Positions 35,457 to 48,190 of a DNA stretch of 64,000 nt are shown here, one piece after another. This DNA comes from Lumnitzera littorea (Eukaryota; Streptophyta; Magnoliopsida; Myrtales; Combretaceae). Below the pieces are notes generated by a model. That model was given only the letters and a program-made list of their open reading frames with translations. It ran no database searches and had not been told where the DNA came from. Every line of letters begins with the position of its first letter. The first letter of the stretch is position 1. The stretch spans positions 78,834,373 through 78,898,372 of the forward strand of contig JAMXBB010000010.1 of assembly GCA_024138015.1 (NCBI GenBank), in the 5' to 3' direction. Position numbers and translations under genes: made by a program.

Positions 35457-38244
35457 AGGATGTAAAAGTTCCTACATTTGCGCCATTAGCAAGTACCCAT
35501 GAGGTACCCATTAACCATATTCCTCTTTTTTTACATTTTTTATTTTGCTAGTACATTACAATGTTAAATAGCTAAACCAACATATGAGAAAACATTCATT
35601 ACCCAAATGGGAATTCTTACATCTATCTTGAGCTCTTGTTATTGTCTACTACCTAATAGCATGCCAAGAAGTGGAGGACCAAGAACTTAGTGATGTGCTT
35701 GAGCAAATCAAGAGGGTTTAACTTAGGATCTTCTAGCCAAGTTAGTGATAGGGTAGGGAGACTTATAGAAGATAGGTGACTCTATAATAAGGGATAAAAA
35801 TTACACATCTAAAATAATGAGAATCTTTAGAAAGAGATCGTAAAGGAGTCAACTAAACACTAATAATTAAGATGGGTGGTAGGTTCCATTAGCTAAATAT
35901 GTTGGAAGAAAATAGAAGCCTATGTAAAGACTTGTTTGATGTGCTAATATGAGGAGATTGGAACAACCATAAGAAGATGGATTACTAAGGATTCTAAACA
36001 AGACGATGGGAAGGAGGCAGAGAAAATCCTCCTAAGGTACGTAACATAAGTCCAAACCAATTGTCGTGCTTAAAGTATTGATAAGGGAAGGGTTTGCTAC
36101 TAAGTAAAGTAACTTAGGAAGACACAATTGATTGTATACCCTTTAGGCATTTAGTAGATCGATTTTCTAAGGAACATATAGCAATGGAGACATCTTCAGT
36201 TTAGCTGAAGGAGAATATTACGGGCTTTTTCGTAAGCCTATCTTCCATTTCTATTTTTGTATATAACAGTCCATACAATGTAAAGTCCTTAACTAATGCT
36301 AGATCAATTTCCTCAAATCTTTTAGAAGTGTTTAGATACAATGAACCTTGGTTAGTAGGTTAGATAAGACTAGATAGGAATAGATGTTAACCGTTAAACA
36401 GAATAAACCTAATTTATCTATCCATAGAGGCCTCTTATATATAAGGGGTCCCTTTTTATTTGTAAGGTGCCCAATATATTTGAATTTATTCTATCTCTAG
36501 TAAAGCTTCATTCTTTATAAGTTACTCTCTCTAGTTAATGTGAGCTAAAGTGTTTTGATGATCGGAGGACCAACTTAAGCACTCAACTATAGATCCAAAG
36601 TTTAAATGCTACACGTATTAGCATTTAAACCATCTCATACGTAACACGAGCTTATGGATTCAAGCCATGATAGGCTTTACAATAAGAGAGTTTGGTTGAA
36701 CGCATGAGCTTCTAGTCGATTATGTGTAAGTGGTTGGTTTTGCAATAACTATAATGATAGTATGGTTAGATTGTAGTTATCTAGCTAGGGTTTCCAAAAA
36801 TTAAGAGCAAATGGATAATGTCAAAATGAATAGAGGAAGAGTAGCAATTCATAAGGTTCACATCATCATTCATAAATTGGCAAGATTTTTCTTATTCTCG
36901 AGTATGGTTGTCAAAATCACGATTCCACTATTCTGTTAAACATGTAAAACTAGTAAAATTGTAACCTTATACATTAAAATTTATAATTCTACTAAAAATT
37001 TATATCTAAATAATTTTATATTCGTTTTAACTAAGAAAAATATTACAAGATTAAAAATCCATAACGTTATATTTTTTAGTCACAATTTTAACAACTATGC
37101 TCTCAAGTAACTATCCATATCATTTAAGTATAGAACAGGTAGTTTTTAAGGAATAAAGGGAAAGTAGAATAGCTATCTCCTCTCCATCTAGTTAAGTGAA
37201 CGTCTCGTTAGCGTGTGTTAGTCTAACATGTCAATTCTAGATATACTCAAAAACTTCTTTCTTCATGTTTATATTATTTGAATAATAACTATATTGCACT
37301 TAAAATAATCATCATTAGTTTAACATTATAAGAATTATTTAAGATGTAAAGCAAAAAAAAATAGCAAACATTATATAAGTACATTAAAGTGCAATGTGTA
37401 TACAAAATTGAATATGCATATATATAGATATATGTAATATTTAGTTCTAGACAATACTGTACCAAATGATACCATGATTAAGTAACATCTCTCTCCTTTT
37501 TTTCAATTGGAGTCACATAGAATTTTGGCAATAATTGATATTATTTTCATAGTTGTCCATTTCTGTAGTTAAATATCATTGCATTTAAAAGAGAGATATC
37601 GATGAAAATAGAGAAAAAAGTTGAAAGAATATACATTTTACATCAAAAACACGTATGCCTTGTGTTAATAGCATTGTTATTAAACTAGGATCCAAAGGTC
37701 AATCCAGGAGTAAGAAGGGTTAAGAGCTAAGAGCATCTTAGATTAAATTGGGTTTAATAAAAATATTATAATATAATTCACATTAATTTATTTTTTTGAC
37801 AAATTGTTTTTTTTTTTTACTTTGATATAAATCTATTTTTTAATAAATTAGTATGTTTTCTAAAAAATACAAAATAAAATAATATATATTAACTCGAGAA
37901 AAATGCAATAAGTTCTTATAATAATCAAGTTGGACCAATTAAGTCAATTAGATTGAATCAGGGTTACTACCAATAGGCATTAAAGGAGTGATTTAGACCA
38001 ATTCTATAGAGAGATAAGGTCGAACCAAATTAAACCGGACAAGTCAACTTAAGATTGACAATACTAGTTACATGTGGTTGCAATATCAGCCTTAATAGTG
38101 GAACGAAACTTTGGAATGCGATCCAACGCCATCTTAAATTGCCGTTACTCTCGTCTTCAATTTTCATTAATGTAAGTTAGTTTTTCATTTGTTATGTAGT
38201 CTGAGCACAATATGTTAGCAATCATAGTATAACTTCGAGACACA
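35457..38244 (+). repeat. Duplicated block B, upstream of the MATE gene
   Basis: It is a diverged copy of block A (6220-12213) without the solo LTR. The uninterrupted target CAAGTTAGTGA is at about 35742. It has an extra MITE (36905-37101). The end of similarity, near 38244, lies about 1.5 kb before the MATE start codon. Its TATA-like TATATAAGG (about 36438) matches TATATAAAGG near 10115, so the unit may have been a transcribed element. No coding region is recognised. Confidence 0.7.
36905..37101. mobile_element. MITE with TGGTTG ends, copy 2
   Basis: It starts TGGTTGTCAAAATCACG and ends with the near-complement GTCACAATTTTAACAACT. The flanks CTCGAGTA (36897-36904) and CTCAAGTA (37102-37109) look like a target duplication of 8-9 bp with one change, and block A shows the site without the insertion near 10545. 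It belongs to the same family as 23781-23999. Confidence 0.75.
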
Positions 38245-38321
38245 ATACCCTGAGGAATAAGGCTATGGTTCTTATTCGACTAACCACTTTGAATATTTTC
38301 TGGAGAGAATTATAATAGAAA

Positions 38322-38910
38322 TGATCAATATTTAAGAGTGTGAGATTTTATAGTTAAGTATTACATATAGATTATAAAAAGTTATGATACTAGTTTATAA
38401 AATCATAATTTTTATCAATATAAGCTTAAAATTTTTAAATCAAGTAGTAAAAATGGGCTCATTAGTGTTTGTTGGCTTGATTATTTATTACTTTTAGTTC
38501 AAGGCATTACAAATGGTATCAGAGTGGACTTCCTACTAGTAGTTGAATGATTCAAGTCTTGATCCAGTTCAGAGAAAAGGTTTGAAGAAAGTAGAGAGTA
38601 TCACTAAGGTGTAACTTTTGGCGTGCTTCCAAGATAACTAATAGATAGTAAGTGACCTAAATCGTACACCGAAAAAGAGAGAAGATTTAAGCCTAATTGT
38701 AAGGTCTTGCGATGAAAACATTGCGTGTTTAAAAAGATGAGATTATAAGATCACATGGTTAAGTGTTTTACATAGAATGCAAGAGATTATGATATTAGTT
38801 TATAAATTCATGATTGTGAATACCTTATTAATACAAATTTGAAACTTTTACGCTAAGCGATTAAAATTAGTCCATTAATATTTATTGTCTAGGCTATTTA
38901 CTACTCTATT
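38322..38910 (+). mobile_element. TRIM-like miniature LTR retroelement
   Basis: Two similar segments of about 190 bp (38322-38511 and about 38713-38904) flank about 200 bp with no coding capacity. Right after the first lies TGGTATCAGAG (38514-38524), the tRNA-Met primer-binding site used by many plant LTR elements. A purine tract GAAAAAGAGAGAAG (38671-38684) lies shortly before the second. This is the layout of a terminal-repeat retrotransposon in miniature. The second LTR lacks a clear TTACA end, so the right border is approximate. Confidence 0.6.
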
Positions 38911-39790
38911 GATCCCTTATTTGAATTAACCCCAACATTAACCTCCTTCTTCGTAATTCTCCTATATTTTCTCTACTTTAAGGGCCAAAATTTATGGTAA
39001 AATTGGTGCATATTTTGAGGAGGGAAAGTACTAATAGCTATCTGGACCAGCTATCTTTTTTTTAATTCTAAGATTGCGTTGTTAGATTACCATTCAGTTA
39101 ATGGAACATGTTCGTCGCACTCTTTCTATTTCGTCTATATTGAACATAATAAAAGAGTAAAATGTTCCAAGTTTATTCCTTATGAGGTTGTGCAAGTATA
39201 TATACTCCAAAATACATGGGTTTAATTAAAAGGGAATATATCCCACAAAATCTGAAAAAGAAAAACGGAAGAACGAAAAAGATAAATTTCGTAAAAGAAA
39301 ATAAAACATACTCACTAACCCTAAAAAAGATGATACTTCCTGTCCCAAAGTTGGAATCTCGATTTTATCTCCATCAACATGAGCATTAACCTAATACAAG
39401 TATTTATTCTTCAAAAATCTCCCTAAATTAATGAGGGAACTTATTAATGGAAGATATTCTCATCAATTATAACATTTTTAACCAGAACAAAGACAAGAAT
39501 GTCGTATGAACATGATAGGTTACGAAGTTACGTGCTCTTTCATCCCATATTTGATCTCTACCTTCCCATATCTGTATTGTAACATTTAAATTCTCAGTCA
39601 GGCAAACGTTTTTCATCTCCTTAATAATTCTATAATAAAGTGTGTCACGTTTCTGTGTGGATTACGCATGGTACCAGTAAATCACGAACTATTTATCCGC
39701 ATGCGCATGTTTTCTGCTACTATGTTCAATGGAAGTTGTATATTGCTTGTTGCTTTGCTTTGATGTTACCGAAAGACAAGCGAACAAGTC
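38911..39790 (+). promoter_or_regulatory. MATE upstream region with TATA-like box
   Basis: It contains no other gene. A TATA-like TATAATAA is at 39631-39638, about 150 bp before the ATG. The 5' leader would be roughly 120 bp. The transcription start cannot be fixed from sequence. A CACGT core (ACGT-type element, read either strand) lies at 39646-39650, close to the TATA-like box. Confidence 0.4.
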
Positions 39791-42700
39791 ATGGAAGACG
39801 GAAAAACGGAAACTATACAACGAAAATGGACTCTGACGATGGATGTTCTCAAGCAAGAATTGAAGAAATCAGGTTTAATAGCAGCGCCAATGGCGGCCGC
39901 GACGGTGTTGCAATATCTTCTGCAAGTTGTTTCAATGATGATGGTGGGACATCTTGGTCAGCTCTCCCTCTCGAGTGTTGCCATCGCCACCTCTCTCACC
40001 AATGTCACAGGCTTCAGTCTTCTTGTATGCTCATCACCATCTTCCTAGTTTTAATTAGCTCTCTAGCCTTCCTGTTTTTTTTTTTTTTTTTTTTCTTTGT
40101 TATGCTCGGTCTATTATGATACTCGGTACTCTGATTATGGCATTTTCGATCCTTGGAGAAGATGGGGGAGGATAGATTAACCAGTGTTGCATGTTTCAGT
40201 CAGGACTAGCTGGTGGATTGGAAACACTATGTGGCCAAGCATTTGGAGCAGGACAATATCAGAAGCTTGGAACATATACTTATAGTGCTATCATCTCCTT
40301 GACTCTTGTTTGTCCTCCGGTTTGTATTTCATGGATTTTCATGGACAAATTCCTAATCCTCGTAGGCCAGGACCCTAATATCTCACATGAGGCCAGGAAA
40401 TACTCACTCTGGCTCATCCCTGCCTTATTTGGCGGTGCGGTCCTCAAGCCGATGACCCGGTTCTTTCAAACGCAAAGTTTGATTCTTCCAATCCTGTTCA
40501 GCTCGTTCTTGGTCTTATGTTTCCATGTGCCTCTTTGTTGGGTTCTAGTGTATAGATTGGAGCTTGGAACTATCGGGGCTGCATTAGCCTGCTGTGTATC
40601 AACATGGATAAATGTGATGCTCCTTGGCTTCTACGTGATGCTGTCCTCAGGTTGTAAGAAAACCCGTGCGCAGTTCTCTAGGGGTGCTCTTCTAAAAGTT
40701 CCGGAGTTTTTCAGATACGCTGTCCCTGCGGCTGTGATGGTTTGGTAAGCCTCTCCGTCAAAGATACCATTTCCCTGATCTTTCATCAACAATATATCAA
40801 CAGGGGTTTAATTATGAATAAAAACATACTTGACATTTCTTGCCTTTCACTTTACATACACTTTGAGCGCTTTATTTAGGTGTGATTTGGGGTTTTCATG
40901 TCATTTTTAGGTTAAGTTCTAGACGATTTATATGCTTTTAGCTCGCACACAGATCACACATGTGAAATTTCTTTCTTTATGTTTTTAATTTTATTTTTTA
41001 TTTTTGGTAATTCACTTATCTTATCAGACAAGTTCTTAACACTTACTGGTGATTTTATAGTCTTAAATGGTGGTCTTGTGAGTTGCTTACGTTGCTGTCC
41101 GGATTGTTACCTAATCCTAAACTAGAGACTTCAGTGCTTTCAATATGGTATGATTCAATTCATTGGTCATTTTTTCGTAACATTTCCGTGTGCTAACAAC
41201 AATGTATTCACATCTTTCTAATTTTCTGACCAGCCTCACGATCTCTACATTGCACTTCACAATACCATATGGATTTGGGGTTGCTGCAAGGTACTTAAAC
41301 TAATGCATTAGACTACCTTGAAAATTTTTTATTTTTTGCACAATAAGAGGACTATTCGTTTTTCCGATACAGCACCCGGGTTTCTAATGAACTCGGCGCG
41401 GGAAACCCTTCAGCGGCAAGAGTGGCTGTCTTGGCAACAATGCTCTTAGCACTAACGGAAGCAGCCACTGTAGGGTCAGTGTTATTCAGTTGCCGATATA
41501 TCTTAGGATATGCTTACGTTCATGAGAAGCAAGTGGTGGATTATATTGCTGTTATGACTCCTTTTATTTGGCTTTCTATTGTCATGGACAGTTTACAGGC
41601 AGTCCTTTCAGGTTAGCTTCAATTTTAGTTGTTTTCCTCAACTAACTGGATTAAGGCTTGAGATCTACATTTAAAAGTTCTTACTATATTATTATTTAAC
41701 ACTCTACTAATTTATAGACTGTGGCTTCTTGATTTGAAACTTATGAAGTGAATGACTGAATGAACATAGCACCATTTTAATACCATATTAAATTTTAATC
41801 AATATACTATTTGTTATTAACTTTTTCAAACCAGTTCATTAACTGATTGGATCCTATTAACCCTGAAAGGTTAAACCGATCTAAACAAAACCCGAATTAT
41901 ATAACGAGTCACAAAGGAAGATATCTATTGGTGTATGTTTATATAGAAAATTGGTTTAGTACTACACGTGTCAAGAAACGTTCTTGAGATATCAATATTT
42001 TTCAGGGGTTGTACATTTGTATTATGGAAATTTAAGGTGATTATATAGTTCTGGTAGTTTTCAAAAGTGTCATTATTATTTAAAGAAAAAAAAAATTAAA
42101 ATAGATTTTTTAAGGATTTGTTTACTTCCCAAATTTATATCGAATCAGGGGTTGCTAAAGGAAGTGGATGGCAACACATTGGAGCATATATCAATCTCGG
42201 GGCATTTTATATAGTTGGACTTCCAGTCGGTATAATTCTGGGATTTGTCGTCAATTTGCAAGCAAAGGGGCTTTGGCTTGGTATTGTGGCTGGATCTGTT
42301 GTGCAAGCAACTCTTCTTTCCCTCATTGCGGGATTCACAGACTGGCAGAACCAGGTAAATTAAATTTGATTAAAGCTCTTTTATATTAGGATGGTAAGTC
42401 GTTTTAATGGATTAAGTTAGTATTTTAGTTCATATTAAATTGAAGTGTGTAAAACTGTAAAGAGATCACAAAAAATTAGTTGTCAATATAGTTATTCTTC
42501 TTTGTGTCATAATGATCGATTTTTTATTGGACATTGTATTAATTTTATGATTTATCTTCGTAGTCGCATTTCTAATTGTGTCAGATTCGTATTCCTATTA
42601 CTATTATCATGTTCTACTAGAAACTGCCTACCCTAATTTATCTTTTTAACATGAAAAAGATTGATAGGGAATTACGCTCCGTGTATATGTAAGAGTGATA

Positions 42701-44510
42701 AGTACAAATCATGTTTGAATTCGTAATAGTAATAGTAGATAGCATTTTTTGAAAAATCTACCACCAATGATTTACAAATATTGTCACATCTTATAATATT
42801 ATTGGTACCCATACACAATACATATATACAAATAGGAGGTATGGATAAAAGTATTTGTTCCAAAGAGTAATTCTCAAATTCCCTTTGTTTTTTAGGTTTA
42901 GAAAAGTATAAAACGGGAATCTTATGATAGGTTGGAAATTTGTTATGATAGCTATTCATGATTGAAACATATCTTAATGCTTGAAAGTTGGATATGATAC
43001 ATTGGCATCTAATCTCATCTTTAGTTTTATAAAAGGACGCCTACAAAACCTAAAATTGTCATGCCATTTCAAAGCAAGGATTGATTTCCGTGGTTTGCCT
43101 ACCAAAAAAGTCTTACACTATGTTTGAAATTTTAAGAAGAGTGGAAATGGTTGAAAATCGACGAAAAGGAAAAGAAACGTTATTTGCATTTTTTTTTTTG
43201 GATTCATAAGATTGGAAATAGAAGAAATGGAAGAAAATATTTCCCGTTTATGTTGTTCGGTTAATATAATAAAGGAAATGGAGTGAATTTAAAAGTTTTA
43301 CAGATTAAAATACCCATGACTTTGCCTTGATTACCTTGCTTTCATGTGTCCTTTCATAACTTTCCGTCATTTCCACCTACTCCCTTTTTTTCCCCTCTCC
43401 TAATCTGGGGAGAAACAAAAATGGTTTAAGAGTGGAAGTATTTCCATCATTTCTACTCAATACATCCAGTTTCCACATCTTGTTAAAATTAACATATAAT
43501 TTACTTTCATTACACTTTCCTTCTTTTGACTTTTATTTATCCAAACACAATGTTAAGCCCTATTAAAAAGTTGACTTGTTGGAACAGTGGCAAATGCCAA
43601 TGATCATGCGATTCTCTTGTAAAAATCAAAAATGGGAAAAGTATATATGATATCCCTAAATTTTGACTTTAATGTATGTATATCTTTAAACCATCAAATA
43701 TTGTAAAACATCACTAATTTTTTTTATAAATGGACAAATAACTCTAAATATTGCAAAATAAGTCCCTAAATTTTAGTTTTGGCACGAAAATGCTCTATTG
43801 AGCTTATTACTTTACTTAAGTACCTTTTAAACTTTGACCTCAATACACTTTTTTCTATCTAAAAAATTAAACGTCATTTATGTTTTCAATTTATCATAAT
43901 TTGGGAAAGTTTTTACAATATTTAAAATTTCAAGGGTATATTTGTACCAAAATAAAAGTTTAAGGGGATTATTTACCATTTTTCTATTAAAGATCTAATG
44001 TGATTAGAGTAAGAAATGAAAAATTATAAATACACTCTTTAAAATTCTGTTATGTGTGAATATATTCGGTACATTCCAAAACGCTTTTTCTCCTTATAAT
44101 TTTTAAAGTTGTGCTTACAAGCCCCAAAGGATTGTTAAAACCTAAAATCATCACCGTCCGTTTTTCCTTTTTCTTTCTTAACTAAGTCAAATTACAATTC
44201 TGATTCATCTTATTGAATAAAAGGTATTTATATTATTAATTTATAACGACAGACTATCATTATTTATAATCCTTTTAGTAATAATTTTGATAAGTAACAA
44301 TTTAAATCTATATTGATTATATATTTTTAAAAGTTACGTATATTTTAAGATCTAGAAATCTAATTGCACTTGATGAATAAATTATGGTGTATTTGATTGT
44401 AGTTATATATGGAGATAGAGACTTACGTGTATCGTAATTTAACGAAATGATTGCAGGTGAATAAAGCAAGAGAAAGACTAGCTGTGCACGGTTCACACAC
44501 AGAGCATTAA
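39791..44510 (+). CDS. MATE (DTX/DETOXIFICATION) efflux transporter, 7 exons
   Basis: A complete gene for a multidrug and toxic compound extrusion transporter: 12-helix membrane antiporters that move organic cations, flavonoids, hormones or organic acids at the vacuole or plasma membrane. Substrate and membrane cannot be told from sequence. Exons are 39791-40024, 40200-40744, 41061-41147, 41234-41290, 41373-41611, 42149-42354 and 44457-44510. All six introns are GT-AG and all phases join in frame, giving 1422 nt and 473 aa, normal for the family. Residues MVGHLG (51-56), ETLCGQAFGAGQY (86-98) and RVSNELGAGNP (310-320) are family signatures. The ATG is the first in frame and gives a typical N-terminus before AAP (31-33). 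Intron 6 (2102 bp) is enlarged by two MITEs. I see no stop or frameshift. The subfamily is not assigned. Confidence 0.95.
43116..43552. mobile_element. Tourist-type MITE in MATE intron 6
   Basis: The 437-bp segment is flanked by TTA (43113-43115 and 43553-43555). The left end CACTATGTTTGAAATT and the right end, in reverse complement CATTGTGTTTGGAT, form an imperfect terminal inverted repeat. It is missing from the corresponding intron of the downstream pseudogene, consistent with insertion after the duplication or loss there. Confidence 0.75.
43628..43984. mobile_element. Second MITE-like repeat in MATE intron 6
   Basis: The left end reads AAAAATGGGAAAAG...ATATCCCTAAATTTTG, and the right end in reverse complement reads GAAAAATGGTAAATAATCCC then CTTAAACTTTTA. 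These form an imperfect terminal inverted repeat of roughly 35 bp. Similar elements are common near plant genes. The target duplication is unclear. Confidence 0.6.
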
Positions 44511-44810
44511 CTAGTGGTTAGTAAGATCTTCATATTTACAGGTTAAAAAAATATATGTATTGATAATCGGAAGTATACTTGTAATTTTAGTTTTTTTAAA
44601 CTTTTAAAAGGATGAGTTATATCATTTTACAATCCATAACAATATGCAGATATTTCTTAAACTATCATTATAACTTTAGAACCATCGTCAAATGAGCTAT
44701 AAACAGTAGATGTGTGCATATTATTAAAATCTACGAGGAGATGAAGCGATTAATACAGTTTTTTCATATATAATCGATAGCTTTAAGTGTCGTATTTAGA
44801 ATTTGAAAAA

Positions 44811-44816
44811 AATAAA
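44811..44816 (+). terminator. Candidate polyadenylation signal of the MATE gene
   Basis: AATAAA lies 300 bp after the stop codon and is followed by a T/G-rich stretch (TGTATGTACATTTCTGTG). The spacing suits a plant 3' UTR, but other A-rich hexamers are nearby, so the choice is tentative. Confidence 0.35.
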
Positions 44817-44899
44817 AATAAAAAAAAATAATTCTGTATGTACATTTCTGTGAAATCAGTTCTGCGTATTCCATGATGAGGTTCGAGCTTCTCTGATTT

Positions 44900-46539
44900 T
44901 GCACTTTGCCTTAGGCTGTGAACTCACATCTACCGTTAATTTAAATTTCATGCATCTGTATATCAACTACAATTACGTGGTGTGTAGTTTGTCACATCAG
45001 TGCCTTCAAACGATTTTTCTACGGTATCATCTTTTTTTCATCTTTAATTTAATCATTTTTAAATCTAATCCATCAAACAATCTATAAATTTAATAGTTTA
45101 AATTGAAAATATAGAAATAAATAGTATAATAACTAATGAGATCGATCCCTTCAAAATAAAGAATATAACCATAAAATCTCTTGAAAGATGCGTAAATTAT
45201 ACAATTTAAATTTCTCCTATTAATGCCTCCGAGCATCTTACAGGAACTTTTGTTTCAAGTATGAATCTCGAGAGATGGAGATTAATCTATGTTTTTAATG
45301 ATAAAATCCCTCCATTCATCGATCAACTTAAATTAATACTTCTATTTGCAATTATTTTTAGTGCAAATTATACAGGAACTTCATAAATTATTACAAGTAA
45401 CAATAGACTCAAGAAAGAATTCAATATTATTAACACATTAAATATTTTAATAAATGATGTGTAAATATTAATAAAATTTTAATATATAAAAATATAAATT
45501 TGGTATTATTAATATATTTTTAAATATTACTAATACTTATCCAATCCTTATCAATACATGTGAAATGTTAATACCAATAAATCATTTTACAGTAGACTCA
45601 CCTTAAATGCAACTTTAATTCCCCGTAAAAATTGAAAATATGCATAGATACGCCAAAACATATGTAAAGCTCTAAAATTATAGTTATTTGTGGCCTTTCA
45701 ACAATGGTTGTATACTTAAAAGTTACTTATGTATTCTTAAAAGTCATAATGAAAAAGAAAAAAAAAAAAAAAAAACACATATTGAAAGTTTAAGATCTAC
45801 CAACTCCTAACCAATAGTTTACGAGGGATATTTACAAATTACCCTTATTTTTATTACTTGCCCTTGATGGTACGTTGACTTTTGCATTTCTACTTAGCGT
45901 AAACCATCATAACATACCAGATTTAGAAACCTATTATACCCAATATAGTTAGATAGGTTTCAGGATAATATTAAATATTATAACGTATGTTTCGATGATA
46001 AATTTTCAAAACTTATGCTTATACAGTATGGTATAGTCTATCGGGTATGACCATATATCCATCCTATAAATTACTTAGAAGCTACAACTTATATGCTATA
46101 GGTTTCATGTTATAAGATACTTTATAATTTTAAAATATGCACAAACAATCATGTGCTACATCTGAGTGTATGTTGCTGACAAATATAATTAAGTTTAATA
46201 AATATATAAAAAATCCAATCACTAAGTTCAACTTATAACCCAATATATTTTATTTACTATAAATCCGTTGTTGTAAGTGGAAAATATTGTTCAAAAAGTA
46301 AGAAAATTACAAAACACTTTAAAAATCGATAACTATGGCATCTAAAAGTCATATTAATATATGAAACTATGGGAAAAAGTTTGGGGATTTTAGGAAGTTA
46401 ATAGATAAGGTTTTGTGATTTTTGTTTAAAAGTAGTATTTTTCAATAAAATGAGTAGAAATTTCCAAAAATATATAAAAAATAATAAACATGTGAAATTA
46501 AATCTAGGAAAACTATTATAAAAATATATTTTTATAAAA
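44900..46539. other. MATE 3' flank and AT-rich intergenic DNA
   Basis: 44936-45290 is duplicated downstream (54913-55080), so the copied unit extended past the gene. Beyond that I see no gene. An A-rich run is at about 45752-45776. Confidence 0.6.
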
Positions 46540-47912
46540 TATTTACAGATAAAAAGGATCCTCAAAATAACATGAATGGGAGGCTTTGAAGTTCTCAAAG
46601 CTAAAACCACTAGATTGGCCAAAACTGTTGACTAATGGCCACTACAACCACTTCACTCTTGTTTAACTTCTTAATAGAAATATGGACGATTTTGATAAAT
46701 TTTTTCCCTAAACTTTAGAGGTTTAGATTGAATTTTGTAAATTTTTGAAAGAAGGAGCAAGGTACTTATACATTTCAATTGACTTTCAAAAATTAATATT
46801 AAAGTTTACATGTGTTTAAAAATTCTAAAAAAAAATTAACATGGTTTCCTAATATGTTGACACGCGTTCAATTTTAAGTTTAGTGAATTTTCGACCATTG
46901 TCAATTTTTTGCGAATTTTTGGTTATTTGTTAGCATAGTTTTATAATGGACGTAATTTCTTAGAGAATTTACCGTGTTCAACTAACATCTTATTACATGT
47001 CTTTGTAATTTTTCATGAATTTAGATAAGTATACAATTTTTGGTGAATTTTTGAAACAGTTATTAACATATTTTAATAATTTTCTAATGTTTCAAAATTT
47101 TTCATTTTTTTTTTTTTTTTACATTCCTAGAATTTTTTGGATATTAAGTGATATGTCATGAGTTGTTTAACATTTGTAGAGTTGATGTGATAATTTTTGG
47201 TATTTTACGGTGTTTTATAGCATATTTTTATCATATTTTAGCATTTTATTCAATTATTTTATCATTTAATTTATTTTTCCAAATAGTTTATTTATTTTTA
47301 TAAATAAATTCTTTATTTTTATTTAGATATATGTTATGATGATATCTTATATACAAAAGGTTTGGGTTATTGTCATGCTTTTTACCTTTCATTATTATTT
47401 ATTACCTTACTTAATTACAACTTTACTATTTTACCACTCCATTTTCACTCTTTATTACTCATTTTTCTTCTAAGAGCAAACCAATACTTTTTCTTACTTT
47501 TTATCATTGTCAATTCTTAGTAGATGTTTTATAGTTAATTTCTTGACTTTTAACTTATAATAATTAATCCTTTTACCACTTGCTAATGATTTTTACCTTC
47601 TATAGCTTATTTTATATACACGATTATTACATTAATTTTAACTTTCTTCATTGAGTAATTGTTAGGTTAATTATTCTTGGTCTCGGAATTGCTTCTTTTA
47701 TTAATATCATTTCTACTATTAATTTTAGTGCTTTCTATCGTTATTAACTCTATAGACCCTAATTATACTAATAGGTTAGTGTTCCTAGTCAATTCTTATA
47801 TTCTAAGGTTGTTTAGGGTTGTAGGGTTAGTAATTAAATTCATGTTAATTCATTAGAGCCCAAGGTTTAGGGTTTGTATCATTGTGACTCAAGCAAGTCA
47901 GTGGGCCTTACA
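46540..47912 (+). repeat. LTR-like repeat E, plus-strand copy
   Basis: It is similar in inverted orientation to 58569-60000: for example 47155-47230 (ATGAGTTGTTTAACATTTG) matches the reverse complement of 59210-59285, and 46560-46660 matches 59780-59890. It ends GGGCCTTACA, an LTR-like 3' end. The 5' end and target duplication were not found. No coding region is seen; the open frame at 46398-46622 (-) has no domain. Confidence 0.65.
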
Positions 47913-48190
47913 TCATTATTTCTTGGATATTATTAGTTATTTATTTTATTAGTGTATTCTTATAGGCTTTAATTAATGACTAGTATAGTAGCATTATTAG
48001 ATGGTTATTTTCATTTTTAACCTTAAGGTCTCCTTAGGCTATTATATTCAATTATAATACATTCTATTCAATTAGTTAGAGATTATTCTAAAATCTATGG
48101 AGTATTGCTTTCTTTCTATCTTACCAATTTCATCATAATTATGTCTATAAACTTCTAGTTTATTAACTATGAGTTATTTATTTATTTATT

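Noticed and set aside
39640..40119. 159-aa open frame overlapping MATE exon 1
   Set aside because: It begins with GTG, runs in a different frame from the MATE exons, crosses the exon 1 donor into intron 1 and ends in a poly-T-encoded Phe run. It is a shadow of exon 1.
42168..42389. 73-aa frame in MATE exon 6
   Set aside because: Out of frame with the spliced MATE protein, which continues in the frame starting at 42149.
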